Source: Aureimonas sp. AU12
GTDB taxonomy: Bacteria; Pseudomonadota; Alphaproteobacteria; Rhizobiales; Rhizobiaceae
Length of the DNA: 64,000 bases
Reading direction: 5' to 3'
Assembly: GCF_001463705.1 (NCBI RefSeq)
Contig: NZ_BBWH01000027.1
Coordinates: forward strand, 62,001-126,000
Position numbers and translations under genes: made by a program. The notes under the pieces were generated by a model, which saw only the letters and a program-made list of their open reading frames with translations, was not told where the DNA came from and did no database searches. This document shows, piece by piece, positions 1 to 9,610 of this stretch (the first letter of the stretch is position 1; the number at the start of each line of letters is the position of its first letter).

Positions 1-1353
1 AACGCCTTCACGATGAACTGCGTCGGCCACATCAATCACGGTCTCTGGACGCATCCGCGCGACCGCTCGCACGACTACACCCGCCTCGATCACTGGACGC
101 AGCTCGCCACCACCCTCGAGGCCGGGCTGTTCGATGCCGTGTTCATCGCCGACATCGTCGGCGTCTACGACGTCTATGGTGGCGCCATCGACCTGACGGC
201 GCGCGAGAGCATCCAGCTTCCGGTGAACGACCCGACGCTGCTCGTGCCGGCCATGGCGGCGGTGACGCGCCATCTCGGCTTCGGCGTCACCGTCAACACG
301 GCGGTGGAGCATCCCTATACGTTCGCGCGCCGCGTCTCGACGCTCGACCACCTGACGGATGGCCGGATCGGCTGGAACATCGTCACCGGCTATCTCGACA
401 GCGCCGCGCGCGCCGTCGGCAAGTCGGCGATGGCCGAGCACGATGCGCGATACGACCGCGCCGACGACTATCTCGCCCTCCTCTACAAGCTCTGGGAGAC
501 GAGCTGGGACGACGATGCCGTGCGCCGCGACCGCGACGCGCGGGTCTATGCCGACCCCGCCGGGATCCACGAGATCCATCATGACGGCCCGTTCTACCAG
601 TCCCGCGGATACCATCTCAGCGAACCGTCGCCGCAACGAACGCCCGTTCTCTTCCAGGCGGGCACCTCGGGGCGCGGCCAGCGTTTCGCGGCGGACCATG
701 CCGAATGCGTCTTCATCTCGGCTGGCGACACGGACACCGCCCGCAAGGTGTCGCGCCAGCTGCGCGAGGCGGTGGTGGCGGCCGGGCGACGTCCCGACGA
801 CATCCGCATCCTCGTCGGCATCAGCGTCGTGACCGGCGAGACCGACGTGCTGGCGGAAGCGAGACTCGAGGAGTATGTGCGCCATGCGAACCCGGAAGCG
901 GGGCTCGCGCATTTCGCCGCCGGCAGCGGCATCGATTTTTCCGCCTACGGGCTCGACGACGAGATCGCCTACGGGCCGACCAACGCCATCCAGTCGACCA
1001 CCGCGCTCGCCCGCCAGCGGGGGCTGACGAAGCGCCAGCTTCTGGCACAGCTGGCGCTCGGCGGGCGCTACCCGCTCATCGTCGGCAGCGGCGACACGGT
1101 GGCGGCCGAACTGGGCCGCTGGCAGGCCGAGGGCGAGATCGACGGCTTCAACCTGACGCGCACGGTGGTGCCGGAGTGCTGGGAGGATTTCGTGCGGCTG
1201 GTGGTGCCCGCCCTCCAGAAGCGCGGCCTCTACAAGACCGCCTATGGCGAGCGCACCCTGCGCCATCGGCTTTTCGGTGAAGGCGACCGGCTGTCGCCGC
1301 GCCATGCCGGCTCGAAGCGACGCGCGCATTTTGGCCTCGGTGCCGCGAAGTAG
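1..1353 (+). CDS. NtaA/SnaA/DszA-family FMN-dependent monooxygenase (5' end outside window)
   Basis: Flavin-dependent monooxygenase of the bacterial-luciferase superfamily, in the NtaA/SnaA/DszA group that uses FMNH2 supplied by a separate reductase to oxidise chelators or sulfur/nitrogen compounds. The frame is open from base 1: Asn-Ala-Phe-Thr precedes the first Met (base 13), and family members carry a similar NAF-x-MNCVGH block after a short N-terminal strand, so the true start lies left of the window. Visible family blocks are the W-x-HPRD-S segment near the start, GIGWNIVTG-like GRIGWNIVTG, and a QAGTSGRG phosphate/FMN segment in the middle. About 450 residues is the normal family length. 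Substrate is not predictable. A second luciferase-like gene lies convergent at 1532-2566. Confidence 0.9.
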   Translation, partial: NAFTMNCVGHINHGLWTHPRDRSHDYTRLDHWTQLATTLEAGLFDAVFIADIVGVYDVYGGAIDLTARESIQLPVNDPTLLVPAMAAVTRHLGFGVTVNTAVEHPYTFARRVSTLDHLTDGRIGWNIVTGYLDSAARAVGKSAMAEHDARYDRADDYLALLYKLWETSWDDDAVRRDRDARVYADPAGIHEIHHDGPFYQSRGYHLSEPSPQRTPVLFQAGTSGRGQRFAADHAECVFISAGDTDTARKVSRQLREAVVAAGRRPDDIRILVGISVVTGETDVLAEARLEEYVRHANPEAGLAHFAAGSGIDFSAYGLDDEIAYGPTNAIQSTTALARQRGLTKRQLLAQLALGGRYPLIVGSGDTVAAELGRWQAEGEIDGFNLTRTVVPECWEDFVRLVVPALQKRGLYKTAYGERTLRHRLFGEGDRLSPRHAGSKRRAHFGLGAAK

Positions 1354-1531
1354 CTTGCGCAACTCGCACGGTCAGCCTGGCGGGCGAGGGCATCCCGCCC
1401 GGTATCGAGCCTTGAAACGTTCTGGAAGGATCGGGACGGCTCGAGATCGCGTTGCCGTTGTTCGAGCGTTTGACCGCCGTACTCGGTACGACGCGCCCCC
1501 CGCCGTGAAGAGGTTGGAGGTGGCTGGGGGC

Positions 1532-2566
1532 TCAGGACCCCAGCATCTCCCGGACCAGCGGCATCACCTTCGTCCCGTAGAGCTCGATGCAGCGCATCAG
1601 CTTGTCGTGGGGCAGCGGTCCCGCGCTGTATTTCAGGTCGAAGCGGGAGAGATCCAGCGCCTTGGCGGTGGCGGCGATCTTGCGGGCGACGGTCTCGGGC
1701 GAGCCGACATAGAGCGAGCCGTGGTCGGCCTCGCTCTCGAACTCGTCGCGGCCCATCGCTGGCCAGCCGCGCTCGGCGCCGATCCGGTCGCGCATCCGCT
1801 TGTAGTCCGGCCAGAGTTCGGCGCGGGCCGCCTCGTCGGTGTCGGCGACGTAGCCCGGCGAATGGACGCCGATCGGCTGCAGCGGCCGGCCGAGCTGGGC
1901 GAAGGCGCGCTTGTAGAGATCGACATAGGGTCGGAACCGGGACGGGTCGCCACCGATGATCGCGAGCATCATCGGCAGATCGTAGCGCGCCGCGCGCACC
2001 ACCGATTCCGGGCTGCCGCCGACCCCGATCCAGGTCTTCAGTCGTCCGGTCTCGATTGGCGGGAACACGCGCTGGTCGCGCAGCGGCGGCCGGGTCGTGC
2101 CCTGCCACGTCACGGCACCGCCGGCCAGTAGCGCCGAAAAGAGGTCCAGCTTGTCCTCGAAGAGCGCTTCGTACTGGCCGAGATCGAAGCCGAAGAGCGG
2201 AAAGGACTCGGTAAAGGACCCCCGTCCGAGGATCACCTCCGCCCGGCCGTTCGAGACGGCATCGAGCGTCGCGAAGCGCTGGAAGACGCGGATCGGATCG
2301 TCGGAGCTCAACACCGTCACCGCCGATCCGAGCCGGATCCGCGTCGTGCGGGCGGCGATCGCCGCCAGCAGCACCTCGGGCGACGACACCGCGAAATCCT
2401 CGCGATGGTGCTCGCCGATGCCGATGAAGTCGACGCCGAGTTCATCGGCCAACACCGCCTCGGCGACGACGTTGCGCAAGACCTCGGCGTGCGGAAGGAG
2501 CGCGCCGTCCAAGCCGGAGGTCACGTCGCCGAACGTGTCGAGCCCGAGTTCGATCGTGTTGGCCAT
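1532..2566 (-). CDS. LLM-class flavin-dependent oxidoreductase
   Basis: Luciferase-like (F420/FMN TIM-barrel) oxidoreductase of 344 residues. It begins MANTIELGLDTFGD and has the IGIGEHH motif near residues 48-54, followed by the RIRLGSAVTVL strand and a GRAEVILGRGS segment, all typical of single-component-like LLM enzymes. A GGGGAG-like Shine-Dalgarno (GGGGAG) sits about 8 bases before the ATG. It is the last gene of a leftward run starting near 6852 and converges on the monooxygenase at the left edge. Substrate unknown; the family includes alkanal, sulfonate and nitrilotriacetate oxidisers as well as many uncharacterised members. Confidence 0.9.
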   Translation of the reverse strand: MANTIELGLDTFGDVTSGLDGALLPHAEVLRNVVAEAVLADELGVDFIGIGEHHREDFAVSSPEVLLAAIAARTTRIRLGSAVTVLSSDDPIRVFQRFATLDAVSNGRAEVILGRGSFTESFPLFGFDLGQYEALFEDKLDLFSALLAGGAVTWQGTTRPPLRDQRVFPPIETGRLKTWIGVGGSPESVVRAARYDLPMMLAIIGGDPSRFRPYVDLYKRAFAQLGRPLQPIGVHSPGYVADTDEAARAELWPDYKRMRDRIGAERGWPAMGRDEFESEADHGSLYVGSPETVARKIAATAKALDLSRFDLKYSAGPLPHDKLMRCIELYGTKVMPLVREMLGS

Positions 2567-2623
2567 CAGAAAGCTCCCCTGGGCTCAGGCCCCCGCGACG
2601 ATGCGCGGCGTCCGGCGTGGGCC

Positions 2624-2815
2624 TCAGCCGACGGCGGGCCCGCGCCGGACATAGCCCGCGCTGACCGTCGTCGCCAGCCTGTGCTCGAGGTCGATCTGCC
2701 GAAGCGCCATCGCGCGCAGCGCACCCCGCAGGTCTCCGCCCGCCTCGAGGATCGCGCGGTCGAGCGCGCCTTCGATGTCGTCCTGCCCGATCCTGATCCG
2801 CGCCGCTTCGCCCAT
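2624..2815 (-). CDS. small hypothetical protein, 63 aa
   Basis: I do not recognise this small protein. It is an amphipathic, helix-rich sequence (MGEAARIRIGQDDIEGALDRA...) with no signal peptide or Cys pairs. The reason to believe it is the strong GGAGGA Shine-Dalgarno 4-5 bases upstream of the ATG, correct orientation within the leftward gene run, and a position that fills the gap between the amine oxidase and the luciferase-like gene without overlap. A longer overlapping frame on the same strand lacks such a ribosome site. Confidence 0.5.
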   Translation of the reverse strand: MGEAARIRIGQDDIEGALDRAILEAGGDLRGALRAMALRQIDLEHRLATTVSAGYVRRGPAVG

Positions 2816-3004
2816 GTCATCCTCCGATTCGCAGGATCATCATGCCCGTAAGCGGCGCCTGCGGCAGCGGGCCGATGACCCGATCCACAGATTCGCTCGC
2901 CGACGAGCCCGTGACGGCCGATCGTTCGATGAGCGACCCGACAGGCCGGATCGGCGGCTCCAGCGGCGGCACCGGGCGGTCTGCCTCGCGAGGCGTTTTC
3001 GAAG

Positions 3005-4258
3005 TCAGGCTCCCTGCCGCACACGCGGCCCCGCCAGAGCCCGGAAGGCTTCGTCGGCGGCGCGCACGCCGCTGTCGTGGGCGCCGTGGGCGGTCGAGAA
3101 GTCGGATCGGCTCGTCGCCTCGCCGGCGAAGAAGACGCGATCCTCGAACGCTCGGGCGAGATCGGCGCGGGCGCGGGCGTGGCCGGGGAGGGCACAGCTG
3201 TAGGCGCCGCCGATCGTCGCCATCCCGCTCCAGTGGGTGGCCGCGAGCGGCCGCAGGCAGCGGTTCACCTGCGAGCCGAAGAGCCGGACGAGTTCACCGA
3301 GCGCCATGTCGAAGCCGGCCTTCGGGCCCTCGTCTAGAACGCGCGCACCGTCCCCGCCGAGGAAGCACTCGATGACGGGCGCTCCGAGCGGGCGGATGAA
3401 GTAGCTCCCGGTCGTCCGGCTCCGCGGATCGCCGACCACATGCGTCTCGTCCTCGAAGGGCGCGTCGCCGACGATTTCGAGAAACACCTTCTCGTTGCGC
3501 CCGAGCGGCAGCAGGGCCGCAGCATCGCGCCAGGGATCGAGCGCGGCGGGCATCGCGATGGTGTTGCCGGCGAGGATATCGGTCGAGACCGTGAGGATGA
3601 CCGTGCGGGCGCGGATCGTTCCGGCATCGGTGACGACCCTCACGCCCTCGCGCTCGATGTCGAGACGCCGGACTGCGGTTCCCGTGCGCACGCTCAGCAA
3701 CGGCGGCAGGCTGGCAGCGACGAGCGTGCCGTAGCCGGCGACGACCCGCCAGTTCTCGTCCGTCGCCGCATCGTCGTAGGCGACGTAGTCCTCGACCGAG
3801 ATCCGCTCGGGGCTGAAGCCGCTGATGAAACCGGCGCGGGCCTCGATGAAGGCGTTCCACTCGCCGCCCGCCTCCATCGCGTCGCTCGCCCGGTCACTGG
3901 CGGGCGGGTCATCGGCGAGCCGCTCGTACCAGCGCGCGATAGCCGCCGTCGCCGCGTCCCGCTCAGCGGGCGGAAATCCGAGATCGCGATATTGCCGGCC
4001 CCAGGCGGGGGCGCGGCGATCGAGCGCGTAGCCCGCCTCCTCGGCGATCTTGGTCCAGGCGTTCCGGCCGGCGGAGTGCAGCCAGCCGCAGCCGAGATCG
4101 AGCGCGTGGCCGTGCAGCCGCAGGGTCTCGGCCCGGCCGCCGATGCGGTCCATGGCCTCCAGCAGGAGCGGGGACGCGCCGAGGGTGGACAGGCGCCGCG
4201 CCGCGCCGATGCCGGCGGCCCCGCCCCCGATGATGAGGAAGTCGACGTCATGGGTCAT
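3005..4258 (-). CDS. flavin monoamine oxidase family FAD-dependent oxidoreductase
   Basis: FAD enzyme of 417 residues that probably oxidises an amine (amine + O2 to imine/aldehyde + H2O2) in the cytoplasm. The N-terminus has the dinucleotide-binding fold IIGGGAAGIGAARRL followed by LLEAMDRIGGRAET, the usual GG motif 2. The C-terminus has FFAGEATSRSDFSTAHGA, the second FAD-binding block of the amine oxidase family. A Lys in PLGRNEKVFLEI sits where the flavin-proximal catalytic Lys of monoamine oxidases is found. Length is typical. It starts 15 bases after the end of the broken antiporter gene, so the two are probably co-transcribed. No clear Shine-Dalgarno is visible. Substrate not predictable. 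Confidence 0.88.
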   Translation of the reverse strand: MTHDVDFLIIGGGAAGIGAARRLSTLGASPLLLEAMDRIGGRAETLRLHGHALDLGCGWLHSAGRNAWTKIAEEAGYALDRRAPAWGRQYRDLGFPPAERDAATAAIARWYERLADDPPASDRASDAMEAGGEWNAFIEARAGFISGFSPERISVEDYVAYDDAATDENWRVVAGYGTLVAASLPPLLSVRTGTAVRRLDIEREGVRVVTDAGTIRARTVILTVSTDILAGNTIAMPAALDPWRDAAALLPLGRNEKVFLEIVGDAPFEDETHVVGDPRSRTTGSYFIRPLGAPVIECFLGGDGARVLDEGPKAGFDMALGELVRLFGSQVNRCLRPLAATHWSGMATIGGAYSCALPGHARARADLARAFEDRVFFAGEATSRSDFSTAHGAHDSGVRAADEAFRALAGPRVRQGA

Positions 4259-4273
4259 GCGAAGGGCGGTCTT

Positions 4274-5823
4274 TCAAGTTCGTGTCGCGGTGGCGAGGTC
4301 GGCAAGGTCGAGTTCTTCTTCCACGAGGTGAAACGCGTCGTCGCCGATCGTGCCGTCCCGCCGAAGGTCGAGAAGGCGCGCGCGGCGCGCGGCCAGCGCC
4401 TTCGCCCGCAGTGCCTTTTCCGGCGGGGTCGGACGCCCGTCGCCCTCGGTCGCCTCCTGCGCCACCCGCCGCTCGAACGCCAGCTCTTCGCGAAGGACCG
4501 CGCCGCCCGCGGTGGCGTCGTCTTTGACCGCCGTGAACCCGGCCTCCGCCGTCGCGATGCGCGCCTGCCGAATCTCGCGCGCCACCGGATCGACCTCCTC
4601 GAGATGCAGTGCCATCACCAGCGGGCGCAGCGTCAGGCCCTGGATCACGAGCGTGCCGAGGGTCACGGTGAAGGCGCAGAAGAGCAGCATGCCCCGCTCC
4701 GGGAAGTCGGCGGGCAAAGCGAGGGCGGTGGCGATCGTCACGATGCCGCGCGTTCCGGCCAGCCGACGATGAGGCCCGTCCGCCAGTCCGGCAGCGAGTT
4801 TCCATCGACGCGCCGCGCCTCGCTTCGCATGATCTGCCGCCGGCTCCAGAAGGCGGCCGCCAGCGTCCACACGAGGCGGATGCCGATCACCGTGGCGAGG
4901 ACCGCCGCGCCGATGATCGTCCAGCGCCCGATCTCGTTCGCGGGGGCGGCGGCAATCACCGGCCCGAGTTCCAGGCCGATGAGGAGGAAGGCGAGGATGT
5001 TGAGGACCACCACGGCGGTCTCCCAGACCGCGAAGGAGGGGATGCGCAGCCGTGCGGTCTGGTAGGCGGATGGCATGCGCGCCAGCGTCATGGCGTAGAT
5101 CACGATCGTCAGGATCGGCGACATGCCGAGCCGCTCGGACGCCACCCAGACACCGAAGGTCGAGACGAACTGGAAGATGATCGAGGAGGGTACGTCCTCG
5201 ATCCGGCGCGTGACGGACCCGACGGCGAAGGCGAGCGCGAGGCCGGCAACGACGCTGCCGACGAGCGAAAGCAGGAAGGCGGGTGCGATGACCTCGGCGC
5301 CGATGCCGCCGCCGGACGCCACGGCCGCCAGCGCCAGCCGGTAGATCAGAAGGGTCGAGGCATCGTTGAGCAGCGCCTCGTTGCGCAGGATCACGGCGAC
5401 GCGGTGCGGCAGCTTCACGTCGCGCAGCACCGTCGTCGCGGCGACGGCGTCCGGCGGTGCCACGATCGCGCCGATGGCGATGGCGGCCGCCCAGGGGATG
5501 GTCGGAACCAGAAGATGCACGACGAGAGCCACCGCGGCGGTCGTCAAGCCGACGGCGATCAGCGCGAGGCTGAGCACGGCGCCCCAGTTGCGCTGGAGGT
5601 CGCGCAGCGACGTGTCGTAGGCGGCGTCCAGCAGCACCGGCGCCACGAAGAGGGCCAGCACGAGGGACGGCTCCAGATGGAACTCGACGTCGAACGGGGC
5701 CACCGCGATGCCGACCCCGACCAGCGCCAGGAGCACGGGGTAGGGCAGGTGCCATCGCCGCGCCAGCCCGAGCATGAGCACGCCGACCGCCAGCATGGCG
5801 AGAATGGTCTCGAAGACGATCAT
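4274..5823 (-). pseudogene. CPA1-type Na+/H+ antiporter, interrupted by a one-base frameshift
   Basis: Monovalent cation/proton antiporter of the CPA1 (NhaP/YjcE-like) family. The 5' part (5823 to about 4760) encodes roughly ten hydrophobic helices, including the APPDAVAATTVL segment with the conserved Asp. At about 4760 the frame breaks: reading GGC-TGG-CCG-GAA gives a stop after ten codons, while restoring one G (GGC-TGG-GCC-GGA) continues into AGTRGIVTIATALALP, the hallmark motif of this family, and then the final membrane helices and a charged SHOCT-like tail ending at 4274. The rest of both halves is undamaged, so this is either a very recent mutation or a base-call error in a G/C run. 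The start at 5823 (MIVFETILAML) is preferred over an upstream in-frame ATG at 5883 that adds 20 non-hydrophobic residues. Confidence 0.85.
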
Positions 5824-5943
5824 CAGGGGCTCGCTCGGTGAGGACGCAACGCCACAAGTAGAACCGCCGGCCGCATCGACCATCGATCGGCGTCGCTTGA
5901 CCTGTGCGATGCGGCCTCGCCTCCGCGAACCGTCACGTCCCGG

Positions 5944-6852
5944 TCAGACGGGATGGATCTCGAAGGCCGTCCGGATCGCGCGGGACACGGCGACGGGAAG
6001 CATCGTCATGTGGGTTTCGCCGGCATAGGTCTCGTAGAGGACGCGCGTGCGGGGCAGCGCCGAGAGGCGTGCGGCCATCTCCCGTGAGAATTCGAGCGTG
6101 CGGGCCTGGCTGGCATGGTCGAGGCGCTTCTGCGTATCCTCGCGCCCGTACTGGAAGGGGGCGAGCGTCGCCCCTTCGTACTCGCCGGCCGACAGGTGAA
6201 TCACGACGTCGGCGTCTCGATCGCGCGCCGCGAAACGCGCTTCGCTTTCCGCGAGCACCCCGTCCTCCCAATAGATCGTCGGGCTGGCGGCGACGTAGCG
6301 CGAGAAGGACGTGCTGCCGGAGAACAGGGCGTAGAGCGCGAACAGGCCGCCGAAGGAGTGGCCGAACAGGGTCCGCCGAGCCGGATCGATCGGCGCGAGG
6401 CTGTCGAGGACCGCCAGCACCTCTCCCTCGATCCGATCGAGGAACGGGCGTGCGCCGCCGGTCAGGACGGGCGGGCCGCCTTCGACGAACGGCGGATAGG
6501 TCCGGCCGGGCGGCGGCGACAGATCGAAGGATCGGCGTAAGGGATCATAGGCCTCGTCCGTGGGATAGCCGATCGCGGCGATGACGCCCGGCTCGACATT
6601 GGTTCCCTTGGGATAGCTGGCCTGGGCGCGCAGCGCGTCGATCGCGGTCGCGATCATCGCATTGCCGTCGGTCATCACGAGGAGCGGCCATCCCGCCGCC
6701 GGCGGCTCGCCCGGCGGCACGTGGACGAAGAGCCGCCAGAGGCCGGTCTCCGTCGTCCCGATATCGAACGTTCGCGTCTGCGGCAGGATGGCCGGCAGGC
6801 CCTCGATCGCGGAGGAGCCAGCCGTCACGCGTCTGTGACCTTTTGGCCGCAA
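5944..6852 (-). CDS. alpha/beta-hydrolase, siderophore esterase type (Fes/IroE-like)
   Basis: Esterase-D/Fes-like alpha/beta hydrolase (302 residues). The nucleophile elbow GHSFGG places the catalytic Ser at residue 166, and a C-terminal GETHMTM block supplies the catalytic His. The fold resembles IroE and related trilactone or ferri-siderophore esterases rather than general lipases. Its gene is divergent from a TonB-dependent siderophore receptor, with a 198-base shared upstream region that carries an iron-type operator, so a role in releasing iron from an imported siderophore is likely. No signal peptide is evident, which would put hydrolysis in the cytoplasm. Substrate specificity is inferred from context only. 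Confidence 0.85.
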   Translation of the reverse strand: MRPKGHRRVTAGSSAIEGLPAILPQTRTFDIGTTETGLWRLFVHVPPGEPPAAGWPLLVMTDGNAMIATAIDALRAQASYPKGTNVEPGVIAAIGYPTDEAYDPLRRSFDLSPPPGRTYPPFVEGGPPVLTGGARPFLDRIEGEVLAVLDSLAPIDPARRTLFGHSFGGLFALYALFSGSTSFSRYVAASPTIYWEDGVLAESEARFAARDRDADVVIHLSAGEYEGATLAPFQYGREDTQKRLDHASQARTLEFSREMAARLSALPRTRVLYETYAGETHMTMLPVAVSRAIRTAFEIHPV

Positions 6853-6973
6853 TTCGTAAGTTCCGCTTCGGTATCAAGCATGGCGACAGGCTTCGATCGT
6901 TCGCTCAAGAGACTGTTTCCTTGGGATATTCCGTCGTCGTCGAAGACCGGTGGTACGGCCGATCAGCCATGAC

Positions 6974-6988
6974 TGAATTGTTGACTCA
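6974..6988. promoter_or_regulatory. TGA-N9-TCA operator (RirA/IRO-box-like)
   Basis: TGA, nine bases, TCA lies between the divergent esterase and siderophore receptor genes. It matches the core of the rhizobial iron-responsive (IRO) box bound by RirA. It overlaps a TTGACT hexamer (6981-6986), which with TACACC 18 bases further on would make a plausible receptor promoter, so binding would block RNA polymerase. The core is short and could occur by chance about once in 4 kb, so context carries much of the weight. Confidence 0.5.
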
Positions 6989-7050
6989 TAGCATCATGTT
7001 TTTTTACACCGACGGGCAACCGGTCACAAGCCGCGCCCCTGAAGGATCCC

Positions 7051-9198
7051 ATGATGTCCCCTGTCCGCCCCGTCTCCCGCGCTTTCGCCGTCGCTCTCCT
7101 GGGGTGCACGTGCCTGACGGTGATCGGTCCGGTGACGGCGAGCGCGCAGGATGCGATCGAGCTCGACACGGTGACGGTCGATGCCGGCGCATCGACGCCC
7201 GGCGAGGGCGAGGGCAGCGGCCTCGAGACCGACGGCTATGTTGCCAAGTCGGCCGATGTCGGCACCAAGACCGATACGCCGCTGAAGAAGGTGCCGCAGT
7301 CGATCTCGGTGGTCACGCGCCAGCAGCTCGAAGACCGGAACGTCCAGAGCCTGTCGGAGGCGCTGACCTACACGCCGGGTGTCCGCGTCGGCGCCTTCGG
7401 CTTCGACCCGCGCTTCGACAGCTTCTACATTCGCGGCTTCGACGTGGTCTACAACGGCGTCTACCGCGACGGATTGCGCGAACTCACCGGCAACTTCTCG
7501 ATCTTCAAGACCGAGCCCTACGGGCTGCAGGGGATCAGCGTCCTGAAGGGGCCGAGCTCGGTTCTCTACGGCGGCGGCTCGCCCGGCGGCATCGTCAACC
7601 TAACGTCCAAGCGCCCGACCGACGCGCCGTTCCGCGAGATCGAGACGCAGATCGGCAACAACGGCCGGGTTCAGGCGCAGTTCGACGCCTCCGGTCCGCT
7701 GGCCGGCAACGACAACGTTCTCTATCGCATTACCGGGCTCGCGCGCGACGCCGACACCGATCTCGCCAGCGTGCCGGACGACCGGACCTTCATTGCCCCG
7801 GCGCTGACGCTGCGCTCCGACGACCGCAACACGCATCTGACGATTCTCGGCGAATATGCCGACATCACGACGGGCGGCAACGCGACCTATTTCAACCAGA
7901 ACGGTCGGCCGTCGAACCTCGAATCCGGCGATCCCGCCTTCGGCGATTTCGACCAGCAGCAGGGCCGGGTCGGCTACGAGTTCGAGCATCGGTTCAACGA
8001 CACGCTGACGATCCGCCAGAACCTGCGCTATGCCCATATCGACGCCGACGTGAAATACACCTCGATCGGCGCGCTCTCGGCCGACGGGCTGACGGCGAGC
8101 CGGTCCACCGGGCGCATCGTCGACGATCTCGACTCGATCGCCGTCGACAACCAGGCACAGGTGAGCTTCGACACCGGTCCGGTGGTTCACACGCTGCTCG
8201 GCGGGGTCGACTACAACCATGTCGACGTCAACGACAAGATCGGCCTCGGGGTCGCGCCGGACCTCAACCTCGTGACCCTGAACTACGGAGCGCAGGCGAT
8301 CCCATCGCCGACGCTCGACTTCGTCGACACCACGACCCGGCAGAGCCAGACGGGCGTCTACCTGCAGGACCAGATCGAAGTCGACCGTGTCGTGCTGACG
8401 CTCGGCGGTCGCTACGACTGGCTGAGCCAGAAGGCGTTCAACCAGCTGAGCGTCAGCCCTTCGGAGCAGGACGACGAGAACTTCTCGGGGCGGGCCGGCC
8501 TGTCCTACCTCTTCGACAACGGCATCTCGCCGTATGTCAGCTATTCGACCTCGTTCGCGCCCGTGATCGGCAACAGTTTCACCGGCGCCGCCTTCGATCC
8601 CTCGGAGGGCAAGCAGGAGGAGGTTGGCGTCAAGTACGCGCCGAGCGACCTGAATCTGGCGGTTAATGCCGCCCTGTTCCGCATTCGGCAGACCAACGTG
8701 CTGGCAAGCGACCCGATCAACGCGAATTTCCAGATCCAGCGGGGCGAGGTGGAATCACGAGGCTTCGAGCTGGAAGCGACCACCAGCCTGCTCGCCGGGC
8801 TGAACCTGACGGCCGCCTACACCTATCTCGACATGGAGATCATCGAGGGCGACAATCTCGGCAAGGTGCCGTCCGGGATTCCCGCGAACCAGTTCTCGCT
8901 CTGGAGCGACTACACGGTGCAGAGCGGTGCGGCCGATGGCCTCGGCTTCGGCGCAGGCGTTCGCTACCTCGGCAAGAGCTGGGGCGACGACACCAACACG
9001 TTCCGGAACGACGCGCGCATCCTGATCGACGCGTCGCTGTCCTACGATCTCGGCAAGGCCAATCCCAAGTTCGAAGGCGTCAGCGCGCAGATCAACGCCA
9101 AGAACCTCTTCGACAAGCGCGCCGACAGCTGCCAGGCCGGCTACTGCTACCGCGACGAGGGCCGCAACGTCATCGGCTCGCTGCGCTACCGGTTCTGA
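7051..9198 (+). CDS. TonB-dependent siderophore receptor (FhuA/FoxA-like)
   Basis: Outer-membrane receptor of 715 residues that imports a ferric siderophore using TonB energy. The N-terminus is a signal peptide (hydrophobic AVALLGCTCLTVIGPV, cleavage after ASA). The plug domain has VPQSISVVTRQQLEDR, then LTYTPGV, FYIRGFD and VLKGPSSVLYGGGSPGG. A 22-strand barrel follows and ends LRYRF with the terminal aromatic residue required for assembly. There is no extended N-terminal signalling domain, so it is not a sigma/anti-sigma transducer. AAGGA lies 7-8 bases before the first ATG. Ligand cannot be told apart (hydroxamates are usual for this subfamily). It is divergent from the siderophore esterase. 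Confidence 0.95.
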   Translation: MMSPVRPVSRAFAVALLGCTCLTVIGPVTASAQDAIELDTVTVDAGASTPGEGEGSGLETDGYVAKSADVGTKTDTPLKKVPQSISVVTRQQLEDRNVQSLSEALTYTPGVRVGAFGFDPRFDSFYIRGFDVVYNGVYRDGLRELTGNFSIFKTEPYGLQGISVLKGPSSVLYGGGSPGGIVNLTSKRPTDAPFREIETQIGNNGRVQAQFDASGPLAGNDNVLYRITGLARDADTDLASVPDDRTFIAPALTLRSDDRNTHLTILGEYADITTGGNATYFNQNGRPSNLESGDPAFGDFDQQQGRVGYEFEHRFNDTLTIRQNLRYAHIDADVKYTSIGALSADGLTASRSTGRIVDDLDSIAVDNQAQVSFDTGPVVHTLLGGVDYNHVDVNDKIGLGVAPDLNLVTLNYGAQAIPSPTLDFVDTTTRQSQTGVYLQDQIEVDRVVLTLGGRYDWLSQKAFNQLSVSPSEQDDENFSGRAGLSYLFDNGISPYVSYSTSFAPVIGNSFTGAAFDPSEGKQEEVGVKYAPSDLNLAVNAALFRIRQTNVLASDPINANFQIQRGEVESRGFELEATTSLLAGLNLTAAYTYLDMEIIEGDNLGKVPSGIPANQFSLWSDYTVQSGAADGLGFGAGVRYLGKSWGDDTNTFRNDARILIDASLSYDLGKANPKFEGVSAQINAKNLFDKRADSCQAGYCYRDEGRNVIGSLRYRF

Positions 9199-9610
9199 TC
9201 GATCGGGTCTGCGTGGGTTCATCGCGGGCCGCGCGTTCAACCGTCGCGACAAAGAGGGGCGGCGGCGCAGGGACACGCGATGGCGTGCGGATTTGTGCCG
9301 GTACCATGGAACGTCCTCGATCAGGGTGACTGCGATGGAGACGTCGCCGTCGCCTTGGCGCGTTCCGGGTTCCTTGCGACGATAGTGTGGTCGCCGCTAA
9401 CGTTGCAGCTTCCGCGTCCGATGACAGCGCTGAGTTGTATCCGTCTACTGCGCAAGACCGTCACCGGTACTGAGCAGGCCCCGCTGCATCAAGTCTTCGG
9501 ACTGCGTTACAGGACGGTTAGCCATAATGTAACTTTCGCACTCTATTTTCGACACCGATCCGGGCATCGCAGCAGCATTGCGCCTCATGGTGCCCCAGAG
9601 AGGTATGTCG
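9199..9610. other. 412-base non-coding region before the first chemoreceptor gene
   Basis: No convincing gene. A frame running from 9280 into the chemoreceptor has no family resemblance and overlaps it. The stretch presumably holds the receptor terminator and the chemoreceptor promoter; AGAGAGG at 9597-9603 is the chemoreceptor ribosome site. I see no strong hairpin with a T-run. Confidence 0.5.
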
